DNA from: Gymnopus androsaceus JB14
Taxonomy: Eukaryota; Basidiomycota; Agaricomycetes; Agaricales; Omphalotaceae
Direction: 5' to 3'
Assembly (NCBI GenBank): GCA_009733575.1
Contig: ML769400.1
Coordinates: forward strand, 186,001-250,000
DNA: 64,000 nt
Part shown: in pieces, positions 1 through 12,270 of the stretch
Position numbering within the stretch: position 1 is the stretch's first letter
Layout: the number at the start of each line of letters is the position of its first letter
The notes under the pieces: generated by a model
Told to the model about the DNA's origin: nothing
The model's database searches: none
What the model saw: the letters and a program-made list of their open reading frames with translations, nothing else
Program-made: the position numbers and the translations under genes

Positions 1-1
1 A

Positions 2-46
2 ATTTGGGAATCTGAGCCTGAACAAGATGATGAAGGGGAAAGGTAA
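2..46 (+). CDS. possible 3' end of an acidic protein entering from the left
   Basis: The first bases read as an open acidic stretch (IWESEPEQDDEGER) closed by TAA. The same place also looks like an intron donor (AAAG|GTAAGG), so the reading may continue into a further exon instead. Nothing identifies the protein. Confidence 0.25.
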   Translation: MWESEPEQDDEGER

Positions 47-470
47 GGCTGCTTGATGGTCATAAGATGTGTATTTTTTTTGTCAATATCGCAATATTGT
101 TGTGCTAAGTAGCTGTATGTATTTTATGTAAAGTGTATTGTTGTAAACTTGAGAGCTTGCCAGTGCGAGTGGAGCAATATTGAATCATGTTCTCCTTCAC
201 TTGTCAAGAACAGTTAAGTTAGGTTTAGGGTAGCAAGAAACGTAGGAAGAGGGGTTACAAGATATATAGGATTTAAGCGTCCACAAAAAACTTAAACCTG
301 CTGTATCTCCACTCCTCTCCTTCCGAGCTCAGACCTTTGAAACTCACTCCGCTTAATATTTATTTTCACAGTATGTACTAGTATTCTCAGGACGAAACAC
401 GCTTTGATTTAGGTTAACTACCTCAATGTTACAGTTAAGACACCTTCGATTTCTTCAAACCACTCAATGT
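47..470. other. intergenic stretch left of the formamidase
   Basis: AT-rich sequence with no ORF of coding quality. It would hold the 3' regions of the left-edge gene and of the minus-strand formamidase. No repeat or RNA gene was seen. Confidence 0.4.
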
Positions 471-2880
471 TCAAACGATGCCATCGCTTCGAATAGCACA
501 CTGTCCAAAGTCAAGTTTCTTGAGCCCCTCTTCCTTTGGCAGTATGTCCTATCAAAGAGCACATTCGGATCGACAACATAGAATAACGAATTCACAAAAT
601 GTACGTACATGTTCAAATATTCCAAGAGGTAAGGCCAAGGTTACACAAGCATTAGGAGAATCCTAAGGGGCAATTGGAATCAAATAAAGTCCAATAAAAT
701 AATAAAACGAGGACATACGACCATAGCTCCAACGTGACTCTCAACAGGGGCAGCAGAGAGGAGGAGGTCTATGTTGGACTCTTAGCGAAATTATCCTTAG
801 AAATAAAAGATGGCCACCTACACGCTTGTTCACGAGCTTGAAGAACGAAATCAATTGACGAGATTGAAGAACTAAGAAAGTTCAGGATACTCACTATAAC
901 CGATCTAGGCTGGCGTTTAGCTGATAAAAGTAACACTCAAGATGACCCAACGTACCTTCATCAAATAATTGATCGCATTTAATGCTGCCTGCTTGTAGGC
1001 CACCGTACTACGCATGTATGCGTTAAGATTACTGCTTGCAATAGTAGCAATAACTTACGCGTCCATATTATATTGCTTTCCGTCACCGTCTGCATACAGT
1101 CATGAATACCAGTTCGTGGAAGCTCTGACAAAGTGAAACATACGGTAATCGACGCTGATACCTTCAAAGATGAGCTGAAGCAACTTATCTTGAGCATATA
1201 TGCGCTATATGACCAATGAAATGCTTACCTTGGCTGAGTACAAGGGATCTATGGGCGATGGCTACACGAAACTTTCAGTAGATAGATCTCACTCACACTA
1301 ATCGTTTTCCTGAGACTGACCAAGAAAATCGGTTGTTTCAAGGCGAATTTTTCCACGCCTCCTTTGATGATACTAGTGCTGAAGGTGACGACTCCTGCCT
1401 GAAAATACTGTAAATATCCGATGATAACAAGTTCAGACGCATTACCATTCTCAATGGCACCACAGAATGACATCTGGCACATATATTATCATTAAATCAA
1501 CACTGAACGAAGACGATTGCTTGGCACACGTACTTCTCCCTAAAATTAATCATCAGAGTGCAGATCTATAAGCATGCAGAAATTTGCACTCACATCTCCT
1601 TGCGAAAAATGCAGATCACCCACTGATAGATTGGCACCCTTCACAAATACTAGGAAAGTAGCATCGAGAACCTCTGTCAATGCAATGTCAGTATCTAAGT
1701 GCTCTGATCGTGCTCTCTGATCGTGAGCCGTACCTTGAAAGGTTCTTGATATCGCAGTTTCCGCCATGCTCCCTGCCAGGAATAGTCCTCGCACCTTCAG
1801 TAGCAATTTTCTCAAATACTTTTGGATCGAGGATTCTGGCCAACATATGCTCCTTTGGGTTCGGGAGCAAAGGCCACAGGTGGTACTGCGTTAGCATGTT
1901 GAGAAATAAGACCCGTTTCGCGCTCGTTCCAGGTTGCAAGGAGCTCCGCTGAAGGGGCAGTTCCAATCAGACCTGGGTGGGAGACCCCGGCGAAAACGGA
2001 CTCCCGGGATGTGCCTGGAGGTAGCATATATCCCTTTTGAAGTATGAATTCGAACCGTTTCCGTAAATAAGAGAGTCATTCGCACCTTTAAAATCCCAGA
2101 TGGCCTTTGCGGCCTTGCTGTTGAATTCCTTGGCTAAAAAATACGGTAAATTAGCTTTAATATTTCGAATCACCAGTGGATGAAATTCACCAAAAAGACC
2201 TCCGCCGTTTTCAAGCTCGAATATTCCCTAGGTGATCGTTTTTGTCGATAACCCATTGATATTATTGCCTGAAACGAACATACAGTATATCCCCAAGGCA
2301 TCTTCTCAAAGGAGTTACTGAGGATATGATTGGTGCTCTGGAATTGGCAATCGTGCAAGGCTACGAACCATCCAAGATATCAACCACCAAGCAATCACCA
2401 GGTTCAGCTCCTTCGACGGCGATTGGGCCAGAAAGATTATGCACTTTGGTTAAATCGACGTCCTTGATATCGTCACTGCCTATAAGGAGATTAGCGAGTA
2501 CATCTCTTGTCTCGTTTCCTGAAAGCTCACAATCATTGTTGCCAATTTGAGCTCCGGTCCAGTCTGAATATTGAAATTAAGTATTGGGCTGACCATCAAA
2601 GGGCTTGAGCATCGCACCAACACATTGGATCTTGAACACCTGCATCAATGTATTAGGTTTCGGAGTCTTCGAAAATTCATTAACTAGACGTACATCTCCC
2701 GGTTTAACTGTCACATATGCAGGGATATCAGGACTAGTGGTTAACCTCTAAGTGTCTTAGAAAGGAACGCTTGTAACAAATCACGCACTGCCAAGCGGTT
2801 ATGAAGGCCCTGGAAAGCATTGTTACGCAGAATAAGTCAATAACGAAGCGCAGCCCACCTTCTGTTGATCAGCTGGCCTT
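471..2880 (-). pseudogene. formamidase (FmdA/AmdA family), broken by several one-base indels
   Basis: Formamidases hydrolyse formamide to formate and ammonia. Almost the whole family signature is present in order: PDIPAYVTVKPGD, VFKIQCV, DWTGAQIGNND, VHNLSGPIAVEGAEPGD, AKAIWDFK, TSRHIPGVRF, HPGLIGTAPSAELLATW, EGARTIPGREHGGNCDIKN, VKGANLSVGDLHFSQGD, MSFCGAIE, GGVEKFALKQPIF, DGKQYNMDATVAYKQAALN, REQAYLLLSAAP, ESHVGA and DSPNACVTL. It ends at TGA after a Lys-rich tail. Short introns separate the pieces, and one exon is only 6 nt (1534-1539, encoding Gly-Glu of GDGEMSF). At least six places need a one-base shift to keep the conserved frame, for example an extra T in TTTT within the GVRFAG motif and in GGCCTTTGCT before LLPNP. 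The start codon is not located; the upstream limit is approximate. Either a decaying gene or a poorly polished consensus. Confidence 0.75.
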
Positions 2881-3295
2881 GATAAGTACGATAGATATGA
2901 GCCCCTGGATGGACTCTGCGAGAGCTCAAATACTTACACAAAAGGATCCACCTTAAGTTGTAGGTGGTATAAGAATAGTGTAGCTTCAAGTAGATTGTAT
3001 CACGTACTCCACAAGTATAGGATGAGGCACAGAGTTTGCTTGAGTGGCCATTGCGCAGGTAGGGTTGAAAGGAAATCATAAACACCATTACAGGCTTTAT
3101 ATCAGGATGATAAGACGCGTCAATCATTTCCCTCAGATAGAACAACTTGCGCCGTGGGTGGTCAGATAAGGAGTGAAAAAAATTCCCAAGTTAAATGGCG
3201 AAAATGGGGTCAGGTGAAAAATATGTATTCCCTATACAGAAACCGTCTGTCGTGCATACGCTAGCTAGACTGCCAATATACCCATATCGACTCAT
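2881..3295. other. intergenic stretch between formamidase and GH55 copy 1
   Basis: A 102-codon minus-strand ORF (2837-3145) overlaps this stretch, but it resembles no family I recognise. The formamidase 5' end and the GH55 3' region probably lie here. Confidence 0.35.
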
Positions 3296-6200
3296 TCAAG
3301 TCGATGTCCAAGCCATTACATTAGATGCAAATCCCGCTGGATTGTCCTGCTTCTCAGCAATACCAGTATGATCAACGGATATAGAGTGCTGCACGCCAAC
3401 AGTCGAAACCGAGTACATCTGGATGTTTGATTTACTGTCAATGTCAACAATTTGGGTCTGACAAACTCCATCGCCAATGCTACAACTCTGATTGTAGTGC
3501 TTGAAAAAGCTATAAAATCCTGCGCCTAAGGAAACTTTCAGTCTATCTCGAATCCATCCATGTGATACTTTTACCACTAACCAAAGACAACTATGCCTGT
3601 AGAGTTCTCCACGCTGAGAGCCCACGCGGAGGTGAGATCTGTCGGGAATCGTAGGATCTGCGTATTTTGCATCGAGAGTGAAAGGGTACGGAACTGCCGG
3701 ATCAGGTTGGCTTTGTAAAAAAGTCAGAAGATAGCCGTTGGCATACAACGAGCTACTCACTGGTATGGCTAGATAGTAGTGCACATTATAGACGAAAGGA
3801 ATTCAAGGAAAATAGAAATTATAGCTTACTGATTCTGTTTGGCTAGATGATAGAGCACATTAGGACTCAGGAATTCAAGGAGAGTAAGAATTTTTTACAG
3901 TCAATCCAAGATAATGATCCTTCGCCCCAGAGAGACGATACTGGTAAATGACGTGGTGTTCAGCTGCAGCAAATAATTTAGAGGGGCACACAATCTTCAA
4001 TAGGACTTCACCGACATGCTATAATTAAGACTGCGTTAGCGCGCTAATAGCAAACTTGCCTCAGAATCACACACCAGTCCCAATCATCCATACTGGTCCT
4101 TGAGATTCCGACAAAACACCCCGACCAGCATATATTTCCAACTGAGAGCTCCCATCCTGGTCTAGAACATGATCTACGACAACATATGTCAAACGACAAT
4201 ACTTTTTCATGATCTGTTTTCTCACCTGCGACCCAAACCCAGCTTGTTTACGGTGAATACAAACAGTGAAAAAACGAATCGAAGCGTGCTCACGTAGACT
4301 GCAAAAGAATCAGGATTCATCAGCTTGAATCAAAAACATGGCTTAAATACCTCCAGATATGCGGTGGCAAATTCAGTGATATGGAGACACATAAAGATTG
4401 CAGTACATGCTTTGACATTATCGCTCTTGGCTGGACATTCCCCAAGCTCCATCTCCGTACCAGCAGCTATATTATATCAGCATTTAGCAGAACAGAGCTT
4501 GCGTTTACATACCTCCGCCAATTCTGAAATGCGTGTCCCACAATCCAGCGCTGGCGGGAGCATCTTCAGGATCTCCAACGTTCCACTCGACCATGATAGC
4601 GCCGGGAACTTTGATAGTGGTCTCAATTAATTATTGAAGCAAAAATCGGATCGTGTGGTCTACTAACCTGGCCCCTTGGTAGAGAATAAAATATCACTTA
4701 TTTCTACGACACCTTTGGATCCCTTCTCGCCGACGCGAACAGCAACTTGAGGATTGATTGGGGTCTGAAAAGTTGGATCCTGTTGCAGAGATTGTTGTCC
4801 AGGCTTCCCCCACTATGCGAGACCCTTCAGGCACAACGAGAGTGGTTGTAATGAGGTAGACGCCCTACATTGATGAGTTAGAAATGCACAAGGCTTGTAA
4901 GAAACAGATAATCTGACCGCGTCCATGAATATAATCTTGTTGATGGCACACTAAGAAGGCATAGATATGAGAACCACATTGCTTCTGAGTGCTGTTCAAG
5001 TTTTGTACCTCGTTGAAGAGAGTTTGGAGAGCTTGTGTATCATCTGTCTAAGAGTCACAAGCAATTAGCATGCTACCAGTACCGGAAGGCTCATTCACTT
5101 ACTTTGCCATCGCCCTTCGCCCCGTGATCCTTTGCAGAAACGATCTGGTCTAAAGAATAGTCCTCATATTGAGGACAACCTTTACTGACTATCCTGCCAT
5201 TACTGTCGAGCAATGACGCAGATATCTGAGGAAGTTCGATATTCGCCTTGAGTATATTTGAATTCTGTACTGGAGCCTTTATAAACATTTCCTTGACCCC
5301 AGGCAGCAATGCTCATCAAGCCAGACTTGGATGTGCCGTTCAGTATTGGTTTAGGCAGATTCATCGCGGCGACGGCAACAGGGACGTTGCTCAAGCTTCG
5401 CATTGACTATGACCAGCGAGCCCGAGAGGTGATCAGTACTGGTATTTGATGAGCGAACGAATATAGGCGTGTTTGACTACGACTGCGTCGATAATGGCTT
5501 CACCACCTACGCTCTGAAAGAAATCAAAACCAATTGCCTGGGAACGTGTAGCAAGACTTACTTGAGTTGCAGCAGTTGTTCCGCCAGTGAGAAGATCGAA
5601 TCCAACCTATGTACACAGACATTAAGGGAGCAAATGAGTTCGGATTTGAGACCAACTTACACTACAATTGTTGATCGTGATTCCTTGGAACGTCCAGCCC
5701 CATGCCCAAACGCCGAACACAGCACTGAAGGGCAAAGTAAGTATAGTCGCAGATATCTTTTGATATCGTCTCCACCTTTGGCAATTATTCATAGTAACGT
5801 TCCGAACAGTGAACCTGAGAACTGTTAAGAAAGTGGCATCCCGACTACGAGAAACAAGTTACGAACTGTTGATTCCCCACCCACATCGCAAATTTTCCTG
5901 TGAAGATCTTGTAAACATTGAATTTCCAACGCAGTGCTGAAAAGAATCCTACCTCCATAGAAAACGAGATCTCCCATATAGCCTCCACTATGTCATTTAT
6001 TAATTTAACTGCTGCAAGGTAAAACAAGGAGAGCCCCAACCTTCCGTTCTCCATCCAAATGCCCTGATGAGCCGTATCGGGATCTTCCGACATTCTGAAG
6101 ACGATGTTCTGCAAGTTGGTGGCCTGAGCAACCTGCCAATGTATTCCAGTTCCCTGCGAAACAGTAGCAGGTACCCTAAGCAGGTATCAGCACAGCAACT

Positions 6201-7136
6201 GCTTGAAGATGAAGAGTACCTACCTGCGAACGTCAATTACAAAGTTTTTGACTGTACGAAAACTAAGCAGTTGATCAGACGACTGTAGCGGCACACCAGC
6301 TTCCTCATACTCACAAGTTGTTCTGATTGGTAAACCTGCGCATTAGATGAGCTGATTACATATAGGACTATCAGAAATGACTGCTAACCATTGCGCTCCG
6401 CCTCCTCCTGGTATGTACGGATCCGCATCTAACGACATATGATATAAGACCAGTACTATTTGAGGGAACCTCGACGCACCTATCACTGCCATATCACGAA
6501 AAGATTCGTCGGCTAATAGCGTCGGAGGGTTCCTAGGATCCCCAAGTAACTGAGTCATGTAGTACGGGGTGATAGCCTTTTTCACGAGATAGACTCTGGA
6601 GTAAAGTCAGATACGGAGAGAAGACACTTCAAGGCATCGGAGGATTCACCCTGAAGGAAAGTAGACGACAGCTGGAGTTATCCTGCCGCATGATAATTCA
6701 AAAAATAAGCAGTCGAATCGTTTATTGGTTACAAGTAAAGAATATACGCACGTAGAGGATTCACATCCTCCACCTCCGCATCTGCCACCATCGGAGATGG
6801 CAAGACTATGAAATAGAATGAGATGGGACACGAGACGCTAAGCAAAAATACACACACTTGATTGCGGCGCTATCATCAGTAATACCATCGCCTATGGCAC
6901 CGTAGTCCTTAACATTTCGGTAGACAGAGTAGTCGTATTGGGATTGAATGGCGCCGTTCCCTGGTGTTTTATGAGCTCACGCCAGTAGGGCGTTCCCGCA
7001 GGAGCGCTTCCAGGGCCAAGGGAATCCAAGATCGTTGAGTTGAGTGACATGGTTTTATTGTGATGAACGCCTGATCTACCGAAAGCCGGCCACAATCGTA
7101 AGACGGTAAGAACAAGACCCAGAGAATACTGAGCAT
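3296..7136 (-). pseudogene. GH55 exo-beta-1,3-glucanase, copy 1, multiply frameshifted
   Basis: GH55 enzymes are secreted two-lobed beta-helix exo-beta-1,3-glucanases. Both lobes are readable: N-lobe YRNVKDYGAIGDGITDD, TPAVVYFPSG, DADPYIPGGGGAQW, GTGIHWQVAQAT and GWTFQGITINNC; C-lobe VSAKDHGAKGDGK, GAIMVEWNVGDPEDAP, GLWDTHFRIGG, TAYLE, SEHHVIYQ, GAGFYSFF and QMYSVSTVGVQHSISVDHTG. The stop is at 3296-3298. The ATG at 7136 opens a hydrophobic leader (MLSILWVLFLP), but the leader is out of frame with the mature part. Further one-base shifts are needed after HQGTAPFNPN, around VVVNTPIFV, at NAKLSNVP, at YTQG/IELPQ and after IPDRS. With six or more lesions this copy looks dead unless the assembly is wrong. 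Exons of 5 nt (4294-4298) and 3 nt (4016-4018) are required. It has fewer introns than copies 2 and 3, for example none inside PGGGGAQW. Confidence 0.8.
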
Positions 7137-7823
7137 GGTGAGCAAGAGAGGATGAGGATATCGAATGAAGCTCACCGTGAAGGCTTTATGGAATTCAAAT
7201 CGAATATCGCTTCTACCTGGCAGAAGCTTAGTTGAGCTTGGTCGGATGGTTAAAGACCGCCGCTGTTCATTGGTGAGCGAGATGCTTAGCTTGAAGTATA
7301 AGTATGCCGTGAACGTTGAGGTTGAACGTTCAGAGCAGGAAGCAAAACTGATGCATGATGGCCGAGACACGCGCTCATCTGGTCAAAGCGTCGCGACTAG
7401 CACGTCGCGTATGCTCGAGCGCGTTTAGAATAAGCTATGTAGCTCATTCTACCGAAAAGCTTTCGGATCGCACGTATTACATGAGTAACGTCGATTCTGC
7501 ACTATTCAGGCATGCAGAAAGCAAGCCATTAGTACGGAGTCTGAATATTTCCTTTCAGTCCAGACTAAAGAAAACCAGGCTTCGTGCGCTTATCATTTTA
7601 TTCAATATTGGACCAGCGGAAGGTTCCAAGGAGAGTGCAAGGTACTGGTTGGCCGTTCTTCAGAATTTTCTCAGCTTTGAGGAGCTTTAGAACCCGCGGC
7701 CGAGTACTGGTAGACCTCTCTCAAATCTCAATCCCTTTTCGAACATTTTACCTACGACAAGAGCAGAGTGTGGTAACTTTTAATTATTGAAAGAGTGCGC
7801 TTCGAGTCGCTGCAATTCTCCTA
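7137..7823. other. intergenic stretch
   Basis: This holds the upstream region of GH55 copy 1 and the downstream region of the BTB gene. Plus-strand ORFs of up to 111 codons occur (7355-7690) without recognisable domains or plausible splicing. Confidence 0.35.
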
Positions 7824-8888
7824 CTATGCTATTGGCAGCGACGGTTTAGTTTTCGTAAAATCAAGCACGACCTAGATACGAACTTTTCAGCACGTTTTCA
7901 AGGATAAATGAGCAAGTAGCAGACTTACTTTGTCAACAGCCTTCTCGATTATATCCATTAAACCGGAAATGAACTCTTCAACCTTGCGAAGAACTTCTGC
8001 AAGTTTGACTGCATTGGCCCCGGCCGTGCATTGACACTGACCAGTTATAATGGACATGAGTACATCCTTCAAGTCCAACTTTAGAATAGTTGAAGCAGAA
8101 GGTTGGTTTTCAAGTAACTCGCACAAACGAGTTACATAACCCTTCCACCAAGCGGGTGCATACTTTGAGGACCCAACGTACCATGTTTTCGGACAGGTAC
8201 ACTGATGGAGCCAAGGCCATCTCGATGGGTCACAAATCCACTCCTTATTCTCCTCGTCTATTGTCTGACGCACTGCAGCTCCGCACATCTTGTGGTAATG
8301 GTATAGAGGTTCCAGAATAATAGCAGGTACATCCCTGAAAAATTCGTGAACAGGAGGTTGAAAGGGCATCGGGAGTATCAAGAGTTGTTTCGCAGCGTGC
8401 TTAGCTAGGGCATTTCCCCAAGTAGCCTTCGCCTCGTCGGTCAAAGATGCATGACACGCCGCAATCGCGTAAACGCTGAGTGGCTCGGATTCGACGAAGC
8501 GATAAAGATGAGGTCCAATACGACTAGCGACGCTGTCCATCTGGAATTTATCTGCGAGGCGTATGACCATCGCGATATCGGGAATGGACATCTCAACGGG
8601 GATGGAAGCCCTAGTATCGCACCAGCGAAGGAACAAGTCCAAGCTATGACGATCTTCAGCCATCTCAACGAAGCGTTTCATTGTATAGCTCGTAGGACTA
8701 GTAGGACGGGGAGTCGGTGCCTCGGGAAGATCGAAAAGATCATGAAACACTGGGGAGGCAAGAGAAAGCATCGCACCGTGGACATAGAAATCGACCTTAT
8801 CCGACGACCGTAGAATGGTATCCGCGTTGTGATCGTCAAAGGGTGTGTCTGCAGTCAAAGAGGGCTCTGCTGGCTTTTCGGTGGACAT
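7824..8888 (-). CDS. BTB/POZ domain protein
   Basis: BTB domains mediate dimerisation and often recruit targets to Cul3 ligases. In agaricomycetes they form a large family of unknown roles. Residues about 22-110 carry the BTB pattern (DDHNADTILRSSD, VDFYVHGAMLSLASPVFHDLF), followed by a helical region with SIPDIAMVIRLADKFQMDSV. The rest has no known domain but is Cys/Trp-rich (CDPSRWPWLHQCTCPKTW). A C-terminal intron is likely (donor GTAAGT after VDK, acceptor CTAG), giving a 16-codon last exon ending at 7824. The two exons (960 and 48 nt) make 335 aa. The start is the first ATG, beginning MSTEKPAEPS. Without the intron the ORF would end at 7887. No frame problem. Confidence 0.8.
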
Positions 8889-10163
8889 TGAAGGCGGAAT
8901 GTACTTTTGGTCTGAAGAATAAAGTGATGGGAGGGAGAAAGGTCAGACTCAAAGGTCAAAGCGTTTATCAAATATTTTTGGTTGACGCGCGGCGTATTCT
9001 AATTTTTATGTATTCACTCCTGATTCAGTCTTCAGTGTGACGCCAGCCAAGGATTTATGCATCGATTTTACTAGCCTTAAGCAAAATTACACCAGTCTAC
9101 TTCAGTTATTTTGTATTAAGCAATGATTATGACAACCGTTGAGAAAAATCTATACATGACAGAATACACTCATAGATAAGAGTCATGAAAGACAACGCAA
9201 GCTGACGACTTGCGGTGCAAGTCATGTCTGGTTGTGTCCACAAAAGTATTGATTGAGGCACTATCCAGGCGCGACTTGAAGACAGCCGTCATTATTTTTC
9301 GCAGCGGGACATATGTATGAAGGTAATAAGGAAGAGAGGAAGACTAGGATTCGAGACTTCTTGAGGAACATTTGTTCTGTTCTGTTCTACCACTGCCTTG
9401 CAAGCAAACTGCTAAACCAGATATGATCAGCATCAAGAGGAAAGTTCATACATAGCACGGTATACGCACTGACTCGGAGAGTAGAACAAGACCTGTCTTC
9501 GTGGGATCATTGACGGAGCGAATATAGGGAATGTGATGAGGGTGCGAAGGGTTTTTCCAAATATCTCGGCCTACACTGATCAGCGAGAGCGTCTAAGTAT
9601 TGAGTCGATACTAGATGAAATTCCAGTCAGTCAATGGACAAGTTTGCGTCGCATGAACTGGGTAAAAAAAAAAAAGTCTCGTCCATGAATGGAAGCAAGA
9701 AAGCTAATAAGCAGGACTGGGAATAGCGCTGCCGTTGTACGATGCATCTAATCTGGCAGTGGCAGTATCTGGCGTATTTTGGCCGATGGCGCTTGAAGCT
9801 GGAAGGCGCTGTCAATTGTAGAGTAAATATTGAAATGACATACACATTTATCCTGTCGATCCTAATGCTAGTAATTAGCGGAGCGGATCAGAATCAGGTA
9901 AACTAGTTAGTTAGCTGAGGGAAGTCCTAAACAGGAAAGCTTGGATGGATTACTCGGTATTGGCAGTCGTACAATCAAAGTCTGTGGTAAGTAGTAGGGC
10001 ATGAGGTTCGCTTGCGCGTAAAGAATGAAATTTGGGAGCAGAATTGCAGCATGAAAGACAGAATTGAAGTTGTAAGAGATCAGAGGATTACAGATTACCT
10101 AATACCAGTATTTTGGAGCTATCAAATTTGCTTTACTTTATACCTCCACGAGCCCATCCCTCG
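8889..10163. other. intergenic stretch between BTB and KNR4-like genes
   Basis: Divergent upstream region of 1.3 kb. Only short non-descript ORFs occur; there is a short poly-A run at 9664-9675. No RNA gene or repeat recognised. Confidence 0.4.
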
Positions 10164-12270
10164 ATGAACTGGCTCTCCTCGCTGTTCTCTCAGGAATCCT
10201 CTCAGAGCTCCAGGAGGGGCCAGGCAATGAGCTCAACCCATGAAGCCTTCTCAATACCAACGTCATCTCCAGTCTTCGGTTCTCATCCGGACGCTTTCAC
10301 GCCAGACGTTCTCAATACTCCAGATACTTCTCGCAGTGGCTCATATACGTATCCGCCACCGAGTCCTGTAGCTTACAGCTATGTTCCATCTTTGTATGTA
10401 TCATTTTATTCAACTATTTTCTTTGAATCTCATGAAATGTTATTCTAGCTCAAATTCTCGACCAAATTCTCTTCTACCAACTCACCACGACCAATTTCAT
10501 ACACCTGTCTTGCCGCGCTCTGCTTATCCACCGCTAGCTCAGACCTGGAACCGTTTGCGGACCTGGCTCAGTCGGGAATATCCAGAGCTCGGCGACACAC
10601 TCAACTATGGGATTCTTCCCCAAGACCTTGCTCAGATAGAATTGCAATTCGGCTTTCCACTGCCTGCAGTCATTCGGGAATCTTATCTTGCAGTAGATGG
10701 TCAGGAAGCAGAATCGGCTGCTGGTTGCGCAGAGGGTTTGTTTTTCGGTCTCTTCCTCCTTCCTCTAGAGGATGTCCTGGAAGAGTGGCGCTTCTGGAGA
10801 GAAGTCGACGATGATCCAAGTACTGGTGCAAACCCTCAGCTTCTTGAAGCCATGCGGTCAATACCTCCGAATTGGATTCGCCGAGCATACTCTCAGAAAG
10901 GTTGGATACCTCTCATAGCCGACAAAACCGGTAACTATGTTGGAGTAGACTTAAATCCGAGTGAAGGTGGTACAAGTGGACAGGTCATTGTGTTTGGGCG
11001 CGATTTTGATACCAAAGTTGTTCTATTCAACGGTGACGGTCCGGCAGGTTGGGCTAGGTGGCTAGCTAGCTTTGCGGAGGATCTAGAAAGCGGTGAAGCT
11101 TACGAGATTGGCAAGGGAGAGGATGCTTCAGATAGCGAAGATGATGTCGGATATGAGAGCTATTATAACGATGGAAGCGGCTCTGGAGACGGTGGCGGCG
11201 ATAATCGGGTTGGGAGGTGGTCTTCGACTCGCTGGGGAATATAGAGGGTGGAGCGTTTTGGAAGCATGGGCAGATAAAAGTGTTAGAAAGTGGTTTGAAG
11301 CGGGGATTATCACAGATACTCGCGAACGAAAATCAGGTCAGGGCAAGCCGTCATTTTGTTGCTGGTCAAAAATCATTGCTAACCGTTCTTTAGGCGCCAA
11401 CCGTGCCCGTACAATCATTAGATTTATCACACGACTCTGCTGCGGAAGTTCATATCCCTGTCCTTGGTTCTGCCGACGATGGTGAAACCACAGAGCTGCT
11501 TCAAGAGTCGGTGGCTACACCAACGACCACGACGTACCCGACAACCAGCCGAAAAGCTCATCCGAATCTTCCTTCCATCTCCGTCACAAAACCTCCCGCG
11601 CCGTTACCCCTTGAGCTTCCTACGCCCCGTGAAATTATGGCTCTTCCTTCTCCTCCGGATTCTAGACATTCATCATTAGACGAGGATTTGGAATCCGGTC
11701 GTGCAACGGGCATGTCGGAGTTATCAGGTGACATTCCTGTCTCGCGTCATGCCTCTTCAGTCAGCGCGCGTTTCCAGTTCGCCTGTGGCTGTTTCGTCTC
11801 ATCCTTCTCTCCCTTCCGAGGATCTGTTGGTAGAATCTGATTCAGTGCTCGAAACAACGCCCATCATTCAAGCGATCGCTCTTTCATCACCAACGCTGGT
11901 TCCTGACTCCGAGCCTGAATCTCTAATCGACGCGCCTTCCGACAATGGGCTGGTCCCTGAAGACCACATCGTGGAAGAGCCTACCGCGGATGGCATTGAC
12001 CCTGACGTGACTATCCGGCTAGTCGGTGGAGGCGGGTCATCCGGTGATATCGCTGAGCTGGCGGCTTCCAAAGAGGATGACATCTTGGATGAAGCAGACG
12101 CAGATGCCGATGTAGCATCTCTGGCTTCCAACACCTCAGTGACTTCAGAAACGAATAATAATACCACCAAGCACAAGAAAACGAAGAGTGGGCTTGCCGG
12201 GCTAAAGAAGCTGGGCCTGGGTAAAAAGAAGAAGGGCACAAAGGACGCTGTAGCGGATTCCAAGCAATAA
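10164..12270 (+). CDS. KNR4: KNR4/SMI1-like cell wall assembly regulator
   Basis: Knr4/Smi1 is an intrinsically disordered hub protein coordinating beta-glucan and chitin synthesis with the cell integrity MAP kinase and calcineurin. The core SMI1/KNR4 domain is in exon 2: TWNRLRTWLSREYPELGDTL, PQDLAQIELQFGFPLP, GCAEGLFFGLFLLPLEDVL, IPPNWIRRAYSQKGWIPL and GPAGWARWLASF, then GEYRGWSVLEAWADKSVRKW. The flanks are Ser/Pro-rich and the C-terminus is Lys-rich (KKLGLGKKKKG). The start is the ATG of MNWLSSLF. Intron 1 is 10394-10448; intron 2 is best placed at 11337-11421. Two frame breaks remain: in the Gly-rich linker near 11190-11210, before GGLRLAGEYRGW, and near 11765-11780, before SPVAVSS. The second could instead be a 57-nt intron with a weak donor (GTTATC). 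Exon lengths total 1967 nt, not a multiple of three. Confidence 0.85.

Noticed and set aside
11092..11206. A possible 115-nt intron in KNR4 joining LESG to GLRLAGEYRGW
   Set aside because: It would remove EDDVGYESYYNDGSGSG, which is typical of Knr4 homologues, and its donor is weak. A one-base frame break in the Gly-rich run fits better.
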